From Berkiella sp963803015 (GTDB taxonomy: Bacteria > Pseudomonadota > Gammaproteobacteria > Berkiellales > Berkiellaceae), in contig CAWDKV010000004.1 in the NCBI GenBank assembly GCA_963803015.1, positions 558,001 through 622,000 on the forward strand: a DNA stretch of 64,000 nt. The letters are read 5' to 3'. The position numbers and the translations under genes were made by a program. The notes beneath the pieces were generated by a model. It saw only the letters and a list, made by a program, of their open reading frames with translations, was not told the DNA's origin and did not search any database. This document shows, in pieces, positions 15,483-24,062 of this stretch (position 1 is the stretch's first letter; each line of letters opens with the position of its first letter).

Positions 15483-16985
15483 TTAAATAGCAAAATCCGA
15501 TAGTGCCAATTGACGTAATACCCTATTAAAAATAGGCAACCCTTCATCCGAAGTTTTATCTGCGTCATCTGCTTCAATCTTTTCCCTAGCATCAGCGTAA
15601 TTTAGCCAAGGGACACTCTCTGTATAAGCTTGCGCTTGATCTAGCACTTTACAGTAAGTGAGAAAAAACTGATCTCGGGATGCCTGTCTTAAACCATTGA
15701 GGTAATTTTCTCTGTGAACAGTAGGCACAATTATCTTAAAAAGCCCTGCACTAACAAGCTCTGCATTCATCATGATTCTTGATAGTCTACCATTACCATC
15801 ATCGAAAGGGTGAACTTCACTAATCAGAAATTGCATGAATAATGCCCGCTGCATGCCACCTTTGAGCACTTGATAAAATTCAAATCCACGGGTTAATGTC
15901 CCAACGACCTCTTCAGGCGCTACAAAATAAGTATTTTCTGCTTTATTCCGTTTTTTCTTAAACACCCCAGGATACTTATCAGGCCTTTCTTTCATCAAAT
16001 ATGCATGTCTTGCTTGCAAGGACTCTAGAAATTCTTTCTCATTTTGCGCAATTTTACTCATTTCAGAAAAATCATTAGTCATGTAAAAAAGAGATAACAC
16101 ATCATGGCTATCAGCATGACGATTGTGAATTTCGCGTCCAGAAAACACGATATCTTCCGCCTCATCTATGGCAAACTCAGTTCCCTCGATAAAATTTGAA
16201 AAATAGGATTCAAAAAATGAGATATTTTTATATGAACGCATATTAAATTGATACTCTCTGTCTTTAAATTTACATTTTTGTAAATAAAGGCATAGTTTTT
16301 CGAATAATTTTAAGCGGCTGACATCATAAAGTTCTTTTTTTACTAATGCTTTTGCATAAGGTGTTTTTAACACATGGACATCAGAATGTGTTGATAGGAG
16401 TGCACTAATGAATTGATTTAAAATTTTGTATTCTGTTTCAAAACCTAATTCATCTGCTATTTCTTTTGCTTCATCTCGGATTTGATTTAGCCTCTTCTCT
16501 CCACCAAATCGCATTTCTTTTGCAAGTTCTTCCTCTACGCCTTCTTTCCCAATCGTCTTTATTTCTTTATATTTCGCACTTCTAACGAGAGATAAATTTT
16601 CTAGCAGCATGCGGGCGCAATTGCTCCTGGAGAGATTGGGTAACACTTTCTCAATAAATGAATGATTGTTTCCCTTTAAAACTTTAACAATCAGTCCGGG
16701 TAAGATAATGGTTTTGACGTAAGAACTCGTCATAAATACAATAAATTGGTCTTTTTTATAAGGTATGGGTTTTAAATCATGGGCGGTTCTAAAACTTAAA
16801 ATGCCCTCAGATACAATATGAGAGACAATCTGCATCCATTGGCTTTGCACAATCGTTTCAATAGGCTCTTTTAAGGCATCTGTATAGATACCATGGTAAA
16901 TGCGGCGCAATTTACCCTGCTCAACAAGTCTAGACAGATTTTTAGTCTCATTGGTATCTTTTGCAATCAATAACTTAGGGTTCAT
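15483..16985 (-). CDS. Fic-domain protein with AbiEi-like N-terminus
   Basis: A 500-aa protein. The Fic active-site motif HPFDDGNGR is at residues 392-400 (catalytic His392), so it should transfer AMP or a related group to target proteins. SNFIEG (263-268) matches the inhibitory [S/T]xxxE[G/N] motif, placed before the Fic core as in class II Fic enzymes, with Glu267 as inhibitory residue. The N-terminus (SRLVEQGKLRRIYHGIYTDA, 18-37) resembles the winged-helix part of AbiEi-type antitoxins. Residues 110-250 are helical. The gene lies between rpsF and a split ankyrin gene, a break in otherwise conserved order. Directly upstream are five tandem 31-bp repeats. Host-directed effector or toxin-antitoxin-like self-regulated enzyme are both possible. 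Confidence 0.88.
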   Translation of the reverse strand: MNPKLLIAKDTNETKNLSRLVEQGKLRRIYHGIYTDALKEPIETIVQSQWMQIVSHIVSEGILSFRTAHDLKPIPYKKDQFIVFMTSSYVKTIILPGLIVKVLKGNNHSFIEKVLPNLSRSNCARMLLENLSLVRSAKYKEIKTIGKEGVEEELAKEMRFGGEKRLNQIRDEAKEIADELGFETEYKILNQFISALLSTHSDVHVLKTPYAKALVKKELYDVSRLKLFEKLCLYLQKCKFKDREYQFNMRSYKNISFFESYFSNFIEGTEFAIDEAEDIVFSGREIHNRHADSHDVLSLFYMTNDFSEMSKIAQNEKEFLESLQARHAYLMKERPDKYPGVFKKKRNKAENTYFVAPEEVVGTLTRGFEFYQVLKGGMQRALFMQFLISEVHPFDDGNGRLSRIMMNAELVSAGLFKIIVPTVHRENYLNGLRQASRDQFFLTYCKVLDQAQAYTESVPWLNYADAREKIEADDADKTSDEGLPIFNRVLRQLALSDFAI

Positions 16986-16997
16986 AGAGTCTTAGCC

Positions 16998-17146
16998 TGC
17001 GACTTTCAGAATATTATAAACTCAGTATATGTCATTTTCAGAATATTATAACCCTCAAAATGCGACTTTCAGAATACTATAACCCCCAAAATGCGACTTT
17101 CAGGATACAATAATCACCACAATGCGACTTTTAGAATTATAAAGCG
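16998..17146. repeat. Five tandem ~31-bp repeats upstream of the Fic gene
   Basis: Units start at 16998, 17030, 17061, 17092 and 17123, each reading about TGCGACTTTCAGAATAYTAT then AACCCYCAAAA, with the outer ones more diverged. On the minus strand each carries a TATAAT-like box and CTGAAA; the TATAAT nearest the gene (17013-17018) has CTGAAA (17036-17041) at 17-bp spacing. The remaining sequence to 17284 is AT-rich with no gene seen. Confidence 0.85.
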
Positions 17147-17284
17147 TGTATATAACATAGTTGATTGACTTTTTAGTACTGAAGCTTTTAGTTTAAGTGC
17201 CTTTGCCTAAACCTGCCGACTTCTTCGGTGAGTGCAAGTTATTACAAAGCTGAAATAGTGATAGTGATGCTATATAGGAATACG

Positions 17285-17941
17285 TTAAGTTCTATCAGGT
17301 CTCTTGCGAATGACTTCAGCAATTGCCGTTGTGGTTTGCAACTTTTCAACTGATTCTAGCTTTCGCTCTGGTTTTGTGGCCTCTACCCCACCAAATATTA
17401 AGGGTTTGGGTTTTTTCTCGCTCGCAGAGGGCGACATCTTCGCTTTATGATCTTGGATGATCTGAACAATTTGAGCATTATTCATAGATTGCGCTAAATC
17501 TAACGCTGTTTGGCCTTCTTTATTTTCAAAACTCAAAGAGGCCCCATGTTCTAATAAAAGGGCTGTTGCAGCAGCATCATATTCACTAACAGCATATAAA
17601 AGAGGAGACATGCCCTGTTGATCTGTTTCGTTCACCGCATTCTTGTCTATCTCTAAAATAACTTCTATCAAAGCAGTTTTTTCAGTATTGATTGCCCAAA
17701 TAAGCGGCGTGGTATTTTGCCGAGCCAGTAACAATCTCAGAATATCAATATTTTTGCTACGTTGAGCGACACTGGCTGCAATATCAATTGCAGTATGCCC
17801 CCGTGCATTTTTCGCATAAATGTCAACATCATTCTCAATTAATTGTTCAACATACTCTGGCCCCATTACGACAGACCACATTAATGCTGTCCAACCATCT
17901 TTGGCAGTACCATTAATATCACTTTCTTTATTATTAATCAT
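17285..17941 (-). pseudogene. 3' part of split ankyrin gene (218 codons)
   Basis: At least four ankyrin-like units are visible (DGWTALMWSVVMGPEYVEQL, ARGHTAIDIAAS, QQGMSPLLYAVSEYDAAATA, KEGQTALDLAQSMNNAQIV), ending in a basic, Lys/Arg-rich tail. The frame stays open upstream of its first ATG and reads LHTVEDADIKQHLLKNWIEM straight back into the end of the larger ankyrin ORF. It is best seen as the C-terminal part of one ~1,140-aa protein, cut off by a one-base frameshift. It may still be translated separately, but no good ribosome site precedes the ATG. Confidence 0.75.
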
Positions 17942-17975
17942 TTCTATCCAATTTTTGAGTAAATGCTGTTTTATG

Positions 17976-20708
17976 TCAGCATCTTCTACGGTGTGTAATA
18001 ACTTTGGATTCTGACTTTATCCCTTTTGATAATACAAGTAATGCCATTTCTTTATTTGTAGTATCTGTTGTCTTCCTCTCTAAAGAGTGCTCAAGCAAGG
18101 TCTTACCGCCTGCATTTTTTGTATTGATATCCGTGCCTTTATTCAACAACTCTTCCACTATGTCAGTGAAACCTAAAGCAACTGCATCCCAAATTGGATT
18201 ATCCAGCGGATCTAATTTCTCTAAGGTTTGATTCTCTGTGGTCACTTTTCGTGTCCAAGCAGTTAACCATTGTTTTGCTAAAGACAGCTCTTCAGGTGAA
18301 GATGGGGACATTGTTCCAAAAGCTATCGATCCAAACTGTTCTTTATTAAATTTATCATTTTTTCGAATCATTTCTCCTAGGATAGCCTCACGCAGGCAAT
18401 CCACAATGATATGTCGCTCTGGTGCCAAAATATCTATACTTGCACCTGCATCCAGACTATTCGATTTGCGAATAACATCTGCTCCGTGCTTTACTAACAA
18501 ACGTACTATATTTTTGTGACTTTCCTCGGGAGGTTCTGCTTGGCTGCCGTTAAGCATAGCAAACATAAGAGGCGTCTTATTCCTTGAATCTGCTTTGTCT
18601 ACCTCTGCACCTCGCATGACGAGCAGATTAGCCAGAGCAGCATTCCCTGTCTTTGCTGCCAAGATAAGGGGAGTTGTTCCAACATCATTTTCTTGATTGA
18701 CATCTGACCCATTATCAATCAAATAGGTCGCCAAAGTGTTGTTTCCAACCCTTATACTATGAAGTAAAACTAACGATTGATTCAAAAATTCTTTTCTATT
18801 GACACCATGTAATTCTAATTCTTTTAAGAATAAATCAAATTGCGTGGGACTAGTATTATTTGCTGCTATTTTTGCAATCAAACCAATATCATAGCGTGCT
18901 TTCTCTTGAGCGGTTAAATGATAGTAGTCTTTTAGAGCGCCAACGGGATCAAAGTAAGATTTAGCATACAAAGGAAGTTTGCTATTAGAGACTTCCCGCT
19001 GTTGATGGGCATCAGTATAACCACTGGGAGTCAAGGGTTCAGAAGCTATAGTGTTTTGATATCCGATAGTCGTTAATGTTTCGCCACCGGTTCCGACATT
19101 GACTTGTGGCACATGATACTTTTGCGTTAATTCTTGCGCTAAAGCCGCTGTCATTAATACAATTCTTCGAATGTTTTCGTGAAAAGCGCGAATATTGGGT
19201 TGCGACTCTATAGAATCAAAAACAATTGCGCCATCTTTCCCTCGCCAAGCCCAACATTGCGCTAGAATATCTCGAGGCTGAATTTGCTTAGTATCTATAC
19301 GATTTTGCTTATCTCTAGGGGGTTTTCCCTTACAGAAAACGTAAAAGCCACCATCTTCACTGAGAATACCATGTTCGGCGGCTTTCTGTCCTTGCCCCCC
19401 CAAACGTTGACAGCAAGCGGTAATATTTCCTAATAGTGGCCCTTTGGGATCATCTTTAGAAAGCTTGACAACATAGCAACCCTCTAAACCAAAGTCTTTC
19501 CCCTCGATAAAAACAGGAGGAATGAAAGCATCACTGTTTTTAGCCCTTTTTTTAAGCTCAAGGTAATAATTAAAATTCTCTTCTGATACACCATAAGTAT
19601 TAAACAAGTTTGCAGCTTCTTCATCTTCATGGGCTTGTTTATATTTAAGAGCAAGGTTGGTACTTTTTAAGATTTCCAGACTTACTTCAGATAATAAAGG
19701 CAAGTCCTTTTTAAGTTTTAGAATTTCACTTTGTAAAAGCTGAATATCTTTATTTATTGCCCCGATTTGAGCTTTAATTGCTTTTAAACTCTCTTCCTCC
19801 TCGGGTTTAAAATCTTGTTTGTCGGTTCTCTTTTGTCTCTCAAATTTAATTTTTTGGGTCTCTAGTTCTTTAGATTTGGATTTAGTTTGCTCCAATTGCA
19901 CTACTTTGAATTTTATAATTTCGCTTTGCAAACGCTCAATATCTTTATTCATTGCTTCGATTTGAGCTTTAATTTTTTCTAAGCGCTCTTCCTCTTCTGG
20001 TTTAAGATCTTTTTTCTGGCTCTCTAGTTCTTTCACTTGAGCTTTAGTTTTCTCTAATTGCGCTTCTTGTACATCAATACTTTTTGGTGTAGGCGTATTT
20101 CCATAACTAAGCACAAATTTTTTCTCTTTCAAAAGCACTTCTTGTACTTGGCTTGCTCTTCCGATAATACCGGCTTTTCTAAAACTGCTGTCTTTGAGAA
20201 AAGATGCTGCTAATTGACGCCAAGAGAATAGATCCCACTTATCGTTCTGCGGCACTTCAAATAAGCACGCATCATGTACCGCTTGACTAGATAGATTGTG
20301 ATTTTCTTTGTAATAACTCGCTAGATATTCTAAAGCGGGTTTTACATCACCGAAAATAACAGCTAATTTATAAGCATGCATCTTCGCACCGGTATTTTTT
20401 TCCAAAATACACGCCAGCTCTGTACGAGCTAATAATTGTGAATAAACTTTTTCATCAAATCCATAGGAATTGACTTTTAAATCAGTAGACTTTTCCAAAT
20501 CCTTAAACAAACTCCCTGAGGGATAATTACCTCTTAGCAAATCAATAATTTCGCTGATCTTTTTTGTGTCAAATTTTACTTCAGGGTATTTATCACCCAG
20601 CATTTTCATAATTTCAGGTAATGAATTATCAGTATTTAAAATTATATTAAATTGGTTTAATAATGCTTCAATAGGATGGGAATATTTTACTTCCAGCATA
20701 TAAATCAC
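17976..20708 (-). CDS. Large ankyrin-repeat protein with coiled coil and Cys-containing domain (5' part of split gene)
   Basis: 910 codons. Residues 1-200 are an unrecognised helical region. Residues 213-333 hold two similar ~60-residue coiled-coil units (AQLEKTKAQVKELESQKKDL and VVQLEQTKSKSKELETQK, each followed by KPEEEE and LQSEI). Residues 400-550 form a domain with LGNITACCQRLGGQG, GGFYVF, AQCWAWRG and VFDSIE, which I recall seeing in Legionellales proteins but cannot name. From about 650 ankyrin units follow (TTPLILAAKTGNAALANLLV, KTPLMFAMLNG, NPIWDAVALGFTDIVEELL). The last residues, after SESK, are out of frame with the continuing ankyrin sequence. Ankyrin proteins of intracellular bacteria are often secreted effectors; that is inference. 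Confidence 0.75.
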   Translation of the reverse strand: MIYMLEVKYSHPIEALLNQFNIILNTDNSLPEIMKMLGDKYPEVKFDTKKISEIIDLLRGNYPSGSLFKDLEKSTDLKVNSYGFDEKVYSQLLARTELACILEKNTGAKMHAYKLAVIFGDVKPALEYLASYYKENHNLSSQAVHDACLFEVPQNDKWDLFSWRQLAASFLKDSSFRKAGIIGRASQVQEVLLKEKKFVLSYGNTPTPKSIDVQEAQLEKTKAQVKELESQKKDLKPEEEERLEKIKAQIEAMNKDIERLQSEIIKFKVVQLEQTKSKSKELETQKIKFERQKRTDKQDFKPEEEESLKAIKAQIGAINKDIQLLQSEILKLKKDLPLLSEVSLEILKSTNLALKYKQAHEDEEAANLFNTYGVSEENFNYYLELKKRAKNSDAFIPPVFIEGKDFGLEGCYVVKLSKDDPKGPLLGNITACCQRLGGQGQKAAEHGILSEDGGFYVFCKGKPPRDKQNRIDTKQIQPRDILAQCWAWRGKDGAIVFDSIESQPNIRAFHENIRRIVLMTAALAQELTQKYHVPQVNVGTGGETLTTIGYQNTIASEPLTPSGYTDAHQQREVSNSKLPLYAKSYFDPVGALKDYYHLTAQEKARYDIGLIAKIAANNTSPTQFDLFLKELELHGVNRKEFLNQSLVLLHSIRVGNNTLATYLIDNGSDVNQENDVGTTPLILAAKTGNAALANLLVMRGAEVDKADSRNKTPLMFAMLNGSQAEPPEESHKNIVRLLVKHGADVIRKSNSLDAGASIDILAPERHIIVDCLREAILGEMIRKNDKFNKEQFGSIAFGTMSPSSPEELSLAKQWLTAWTRKVTTENQTLEKLDPLDNPIWDAVALGFTDIVEELLNKGTDINTKNAGGKTLLEHSLERKTTDTTNKEMALLVLSKGIKSESKVITHRRRC

Positions 20709-20850
20709 TTTTTGCTCAATTTCATAACAATATGACAGGTATGAGAGGAAGAAGGTTCAAAGGGGATGAATGGTTAAAAAGAGAATAAATGACTATTCTC
20801 TGTGCTTGAGACAGAATCAAAAAAGATAATATGGTATCAGGATCTGCAAT

Positions 20851-21603
20851 TTAAGTGCGTTCACTCTGCCTTTGCCGTAAGCACTCATACAAACAAATAC
20901 CCGTGGCAACAGAAACATTCAGGCTAGCAACCGTCCCCAACAAGGGGATTGCCGCTCTCTCATCGCAATTGCTCAGAGTCGAACTCTTTAATCCTTTGCC
21001 TTCTGTCCCCATCACAATCGCTGTAGATCTAGCCAGATTACAGCTCATCAGCGGTGTTTCTCCCTCAGAAGCGGTTGCTATCACCCAGACTCCTCGCTTT
21101 TGAATTTGCGTGATAAAACGATTGATGTTACTCACGGTTACAATTGAAAGACGCTGATCTGCTCCACATGCCACTTTACTTACTGTGGCATTTAAAGGGG
21201 CTGTATTATTTTTCGAGAGAATAATCTTATCCACCCCCAGACCTTCAGCACTTCGCAAACAAGCACCTAAGTTATGCGGATCTTGAATGCCCTCTAAAAT
21301 AAGTAAAAGCGGCGCTGTTTCGATTTTTTCTAGCCAATCATAGACTTCGCTTTCCGTTTCGGTTGCTCTCACTTTAACGGCGGCGGCAATGCCTTGATGA
21401 TGCTCACTTGCAACTAACTTACTGAGCTTTTCTTTGGAAATAGATTGGATGGTGAGATGATTTTTTTCTGCTAGCGAAAACAAAGATGTGAACCGCGCAG
21501 GATCAGCGCTTGTTTGGCAATAAAGACTAAGAATAGTTTCAGGTTGATGCTCCAGTAACGCTAAAACAGCGTGGACACCATAAATCAGTTTAGTTTGTGC
21601 CAT
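20851..21603 (-). CDS. rlmB: 23S rRNA (guanosine-2'-O-)-methyltransferase RlmB
   Basis: A 250-aa SpoU-family (SPOUT) methyltransferase that methylates G2251 in 23S rRNA. The N-terminal substrate-binding domain begins YGVHAVLALLEHQPE; the knotted SAM domain holds LEGIQDPHNLGACLRSAEGLG (N-x-G motif), AIVMGTEGKGL and LLGTVASLNVSVATGICLYE. Length matches E. coli (243 aa). It follows rnr by 39 bp, as in E. coli. Confidence 0.95.
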   Translation of the reverse strand: MAQTKLIYGVHAVLALLEHQPETILSLYCQTSADPARFTSLFSLAEKNHLTIQSISKEKLSKLVASEHHQGIAAAVKVRATETESEVYDWLEKIETAPLLLILEGIQDPHNLGACLRSAEGLGVDKIILSKNNTAPLNATVSKVACGADQRLSIVTVSNINRFITQIQKRGVWVIATASEGETPLMSCNLARSTAIVMGTEGKGLKSSTLSNCDERAAIPLLGTVASLNVSVATGICLYECLRQRQSERT

Positions 21604-21642
21604 ACTCTTTCCACTTTGAGCATAAATTTAGCGCAGTGATGC

Positions 21643-23883
21643 TTATTTTGCTTTTCGTCTGCGTCTCTTTTTAGGAGGACCTTTGGATTCGGTCTTGATC
21701 TGTGGTTTCTTGTTTGTCTTTTGTGAGATCAATTCGAGATCAATTTTCTTCGCCTCTAAATCCACTCGCATGACGACCACTTCAACCAAGTCACCTAAGC
21801 GGTAGACCTTACGGGTCCTATCGCCAACCATACGATGATGGGCTGCATCGTAATGAAAATACTCATCGCCTAAACCGGTAACGTGGACTAAGCCTTCGAT
21901 ATAAATCTCTTTTAATTCAACAAAAATACCAAAATTAGCAACCCCAGAAATAACACCTTTGTAGCGCTCGCCTACTTTATCTTGCATGTAATGGCATTTT
22001 AGAGCTAAGGTGGCATCTCTTGTTGCCTCATCAGAGCGTCGCTCCGTATCAGAACAATGCGTCCCCAATTTTTCTAAATCAAGCTTTTGTGAAACGTGTT
22101 TTTTATTTTCCAGAATCTCACAAATCGTACGATGGACAATTAAATCTGGATAACGGCGAATGGGTGAAGTAAAATGGACATAACTGGGATAGGCCAAACC
22201 AAAATGACCGATATTATTAGGACTATATTGTGCTTGACTGAGCGATCGCAATAAAACCGTTTCTATCACATGTCTGTCAGGACGATTTTGGACCCGCTCA
22301 ATTAAAGATGTAAAATCCTTAGAGGTTGGCTCCCCACGACCTGGTAAATCTAATCCTAATTCAGATAAAAATTGTCTTAAAGCAACTAATTTATCACGTG
22401 GTGGTCTATCATGAATGCGAAAAAGTGTTCCTTTCTTATGCTTTTCAATAAACTTTGCCGCTGATACATTGGCCGCTAACATACTCTCTTCAATCATCTT
22501 ATGCGCCACATTACGAACCTGCGGCACAATGCTATTTATTTTGCCACCTCTATCAAACAAAATACGCGTTTCTTGCGTTTCAAAATCAATTGCCCCTCTT
22601 TTGTGCCTTTGTTTGTGTAACGCTTTATAAAGACCATGTAAAGCATCAAGTGAAGGGAGAAGGGGCGAATATTCTTTACGAAGAAGCGTATTGCCCGAGA
22701 CAATCTCTGCGACTTCGGTATAGGTTAATCTGGCTTTAGAATGCATCAGAGCTCGATAAAACTTTGTGCGTTTCAATTCCCCTTTAGAACTAAAGGTCAT
22801 TTGACAAACGACACAAAGCCTTGGCACTTTGGGTTTCAATGAGCATAATTCGTTAGAGAGCACTTCTGGCAACATTGGAATAACATAACCTGGGAAATAG
22901 GTTGAATTGCCTCGACTATGCGCTTCTTTATCTAAAGGACTGCCAGGTTTGACATAGAAACTCACATCCGCAATGGCAACCCATAAGCGCCATCCGCCCA
23001 ACATTTTCTTTTCACAATAAACAGCATCATCAAAATCTTTGGCATCTTCACCGTCAATCGTTACCAAATTTAAAGCGGATAGATCTGTGCGTCCATCGGT
23101 GGATTTAACCTCTCCTGAAAATTTGACGATCTCTTTTTCGACGGCTTTGGGCCATTCTTGCGGCAAATTAAATTTATAGACGGCCATTTTGATTTCTATA
23201 CCAGGAGTCGCAAAATCACCTAGGACCTCACATACTTCCCCCACAGGCTCTGGAGAGCTTTGATAGGGTTGCTCTCTAAAAATTCTCACCTGCACAATGT
23301 CGCCCATTTTTCCAGCATGCACATGTTCTTCTGGAATAATGATATTACGAGTAAATTTACGATCAAAAGGTAATAATTTAAATCCACTTTCTGCTTTGAG
23401 TAATCGGCCAATGACTAAGGGAACAACGCCATGGATCAAGGAAGAGACTCTGCCATAGATATTTCCATCAGAATCTATTTGCGATATTTGCGCTTCTATT
23501 TCATCGCCATCGTAATAACCACGAAGAGAAGGAGGGCTTAAATTTATCATCTCTCCTTCTGCGGTCTTTAAATAACCTTCGCCATCTCGAGACATGACGA
23601 TAATACCACGACAAATTTCTAAATCGGTGACCGGAAGAAATCCTTGCCGTGTTTTTAATAGCTGACCATCACGCACCATTGCAATTAAACGTCTGCGTAA
23701 AGCCTCAATACAATCAGGATCGGTGAGCCCAAAATGGGCAATGAGGGAACGCCGTCTAACAGGTCCTTCCCATTTAGCAAGCTCAGCTAAGATATACTCG
23801 CGGCTTGGGATTGGCGTTTCATATTTTTCAGATTCTCTAGCAAAGAAAGGATCTGTTTGTTTATCAGTTTTTTTACGAGTCAT
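21643..23883 (-). CDS. rnr: Ribonuclease R
   Basis: A ~746-aa RNB-family 3'-5' exoribonuclease that degrades structured RNA. Order: N-terminal helix-turn-helix (YILAELAKWEGPVRRRSLI), cold-shock domains, RNB catalytic domain (TIDGEDAKDFDDAVYCEK with four metal-binding Asp; HFTSPIRRYPDLIVHR), S1 domain (YKGVISGVANFGIFVELKE) and a basic tail (KKRRRRKAK). I place the start at the ATG 23881-23883 instead of the GTG three codons earlier; neither has a strong ribosome site. Slightly shorter than E. coli (813 aa). Confidence 0.96.
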   Translation of the reverse strand: MTRKKTDKQTDPFFARESEKYETPIPSREYILAELAKWEGPVRRRSLIAHFGLTDPDCIEALRRRLIAMVRDGQLLKTRQGFLPVTDLEICRGIIVMSRDGEGYLKTAEGEMINLSPPSLRGYYDGDEIEAQISQIDSDGNIYGRVSSLIHGVVPLVIGRLLKAESGFKLLPFDRKFTRNIIIPEEHVHAGKMGDIVQVRIFREQPYQSSPEPVGEVCEVLGDFATPGIEIKMAVYKFNLPQEWPKAVEKEIVKFSGEVKSTDGRTDLSALNLVTIDGEDAKDFDDAVYCEKKMLGGWRLWVAIADVSFYVKPGSPLDKEAHSRGNSTYFPGYVIPMLPEVLSNELCSLKPKVPRLCVVCQMTFSSKGELKRTKFYRALMHSKARLTYTEVAEIVSGNTLLRKEYSPLLPSLDALHGLYKALHKQRHKRGAIDFETQETRILFDRGGKINSIVPQVRNVAHKMIEESMLAANVSAAKFIEKHKKGTLFRIHDRPPRDKLVALRQFLSELGLDLPGRGEPTSKDFTSLIERVQNRPDRHVIETVLLRSLSQAQYSPNNIGHFGLAYPSYVHFTSPIRRYPDLIVHRTICEILENKKHVSQKLDLEKLGTHCSDTERRSDEATRDATLALKCHYMQDKVGERYKGVISGVANFGIFVELKEIYIEGLVHVTGLGDEYFHYDAAHHRMVGDRTRKVYRLGDLVEVVVMRVDLEAKKIDLELISQKTNKKPQIKTESKGPPKKRRRRKAK

Positions 23884-23906
23884 TCTACCCACAGTAATTG
23901 GTTTTT

Positions 23907-23924
23907 ATACCCTGCGAAGGGTAT
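23907..23924. other. Hairpin ATACCCT-GCGA-AGGGTAT
   Basis: Perfect 7-bp arms around a GCGA tetraloop, just upstream of rnr and of the tRNA-Leu promoter. T-runs lie on its left side on plus only, so it is not an obvious terminator for either strand. Confidence 0.4.
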
Positions 23925-23927
23925 ATA

Positions 23928-23956
23928 TTGACAGAAGCTTTGAGCCAAGTTAAATT
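23928..23956 (+). promoter_or_regulatory. Sigma-70 promoter of tRNA-Leu
   Basis: A perfect TTGACA (23928-23933) and TAAATT (23951-23956) are 17 bp apart. The predicted start, near 23963, is only a few bases before the tRNA 5' end at 23967. Confidence 0.75.
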
Positions 23957-23966
23957 CCCTATCCAC

Positions 23967-24050
23967 GCCGAGGTGGTGAAATTGGTAGACACGCAAGTTT
24001 CAGGTACTTGTGGAGGAAACTCCTTGGAGGTTCAAGTCCTCTCCTCGGCA
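23967..24050 (+). tRNA. tRNA-Leu (anticodon CAG)
   Basis: An 84-nt class II tRNA. Acceptor stem GCCGAGG/CCTCGGC, D-arm GGTGAAATTGGTAGAC, anticodon stem CAAGT/ACTTG with loop TTCAGGT (CAG at 24001-24003), a variable arm TGGAGGAAACTCCT and T-arm GAGGTTCAAGTCCTC. CCA is not encoded; the discriminator A is followed by CAT. It lies between rnr and purA on the opposite strand to both, with its own promoter. Confidence 0.95.
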
Positions 24051-24062
24051 CATTCCTCTTCA

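Noticed and set aside
16998..17146. CRISPR array
   Set aside because: The units are contiguous with no unique spacers and no cas genes are near; they are tandem repeats upstream of a gene.
20709..20850. Small RNA or gene between the ankyrin gene and rlmB
   Set aside because: No hairpin with T-run, no coding frame and no promoter of convincing quality.
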